In this document: positions 32,645 through 33,089 of the stretch, one piece after another | Numbering within the stretch: position 1 is the stretch's first letter | Layout: the number at the start of each line of letters is the position of its first letter | Origin: Candidatus Fermentithermobacillaceae bacterium DTU015 | GTDB lineage: Bacteria; Bacillota; Sulfobacillia; Fermentithermobacillales; Fermentithermobacillaceae | NCBI GenBank assembly: GCA_001513185.1 | Contig: LFST01000025.1 | Span: 123,628-156,716, forward strand | Direction of reading: 5' to 3' | Length of the DNA stretch: 33,089 nt | Made by a program: the position numbers and the translations under genes | The notes under the pieces: model-generated | The model's database searches: none | What the model saw: only the letters and a program-made list of their open reading frames with translations | What the model was told of the DNA's origin: nothing

Positions 32645-33089
32645 TGTTGGGTAAGGCCAGAAGCAGCATAGTATCTATATTAGTTATATTGGTAGTGGCA
32701 ATGATGATAGTGCCGCTCCCCCCGGGAGTGCTGGATATACTGATAGCAGCCAATTTCAGCATATCCATCGCAATACTTCTGCTCACCATGTACACCAAAG
32801 AGCCGCTTGAGTTTTCGGTATTCCCGTCATTGCTGCTTATCATGACCTTGTTCCGCCTGGCAGTCAACGTATCTGCAACCAGGCTGATCTTGCTGCAATA
32901 CAATGCGGGCCGCATCATAGAGTCTTTCGGTCAATTTGTGGTGGGCGGCAACGAAGTGGTGGGGCTTGTGGTGTTCTTGATCCTGGTGATCATCCAATTC
33001 GTCGTGATCACCCGGGGCTCTGAAAGGGTTGCGGAAGTGGCTGCAAGGTTTACTCTGGATGCCATGCCTGGGAAGCAGATGTCCATCGA
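32644..33089 (+). CDS. flhA: Flagellar export protein FlhA, 5' part
   Basis: Only the first 148 codons are in the window; the frame runs off the right edge without a stop. The ATG shares one base with the flhB TGA. Visible are the first membrane helices and the conserved segments [39 protein letters not shown] and the FHIPEP-region sequence [20 protein letters not shown], diagnostic of FlhA. FlhA is the nonameric export gate and probable ion-driven motor. Genes such as flhF and flhG would be expected next, outside this window. Confidence 0.96.
   Translation, partial: MLGKARSSIVSILVILVVAMMIVPLPPGVLDILIAANFSISIAILLLTMYTKEPLEFSVFPSLLLIMTLFRLAVNVSATRLILLQYNAGRIIESFGQFVVGGNEVVGLVVFLILVIIQFVVITRGSERVAEVAARFTLDAMPGKQMSI

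Noticed and set aside
1..33089. CRISPR arrays, insertion sequences, tRNA or rRNA genes, long repeats
   Set aside because: None was recognised by eye; spacing is tight and almost all sequence is explained by conserved genes.

Overview
The window is a dense, roughly 53% G+C (estimated by eye) chromosomal segment from a spore-forming, flagellated Firmicute, most likely a clostridial lineage (Peptococcaceae or Thermoanaerobacterales type). Three things support this: a gerA-gerB-gerC spore germination operon, the order topA-codV-hslV-hslU-codY followed by the fla/che-type operon, and purine-rich Shine-Dalgarno (SD) sites with many GTG and TTG starts. The genus cannot be named from sequence alone. 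No tRNA, rRNA, CRISPR array, transposase or phage gene was seen.

Layout. Positions 1-1256 (+) hold the 3' part of a ComM/YifB-type AAA+ ATPase gene and yraN. Positions 1269-8355 (-) hold a membrane diguanylate cyclase, a SAM methyltransferase, rnhB (with a possible 15-codon ORF coupled to it) and gerC, gerB, gerA, transcribed in the order A-B-C. Positions 8459-15538 (+) hold dprA, topA, codV (xerC), hslV, hslU and codY. A putative promoter with an adjacent CodY-box-like palindrome lies between topA and codV. Positions 15539-15809 are a regulatory leader with a class I c-di-GMP riboswitch (GEMM-I) and an intrinsic terminator. From 15810 to the window end runs one flagellar operon: flgB, flgC, fliE, fliF, fliG, fliH, fliI, fliJ, fliK, flgD, a flagellar operon protein of the TIGR02530 type, flgE, motA, motB, fliL, fliM, fliN, a fused fliO-fliP, fliQ, fliR, flhB and the start of flhA.

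How the parts may work together. The flagellar operon encodes the rod and hook parts, MS ring, C ring, export ATPase and gate, and stator. Its leader can fold either into the c-di-GMP aptamer plus terminator, or into an antiterminator. High c-di-GMP should therefore switch the operon off. A membrane diguanylate cyclase with an intact GGDEF site and I-site is encoded 13 kb upstream. CodY, a nutrient regulator, is encoded immediately before the riboswitch and may control its own operon.

The most interesting observations are: a good sigma-28-like promoter match inside the aptamer, which would make transcripts that escape ligand control; the FliO-FliP fusion with an internal signal peptide; a FliN with a CheY-docking-like N-terminus but no CheC domain; a hairpin between the SD and the start codon of fliOP; a CodY-box-like site before codV; and gerC and fliK, whose best SD spacing points to AUA and AUU codons. 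The minus-strand block also interrupts the usual rnhB-yraN-comM-dprA order. Nothing here is clearly an unknown system. The novelty is mainly in regulation and protein architecture.
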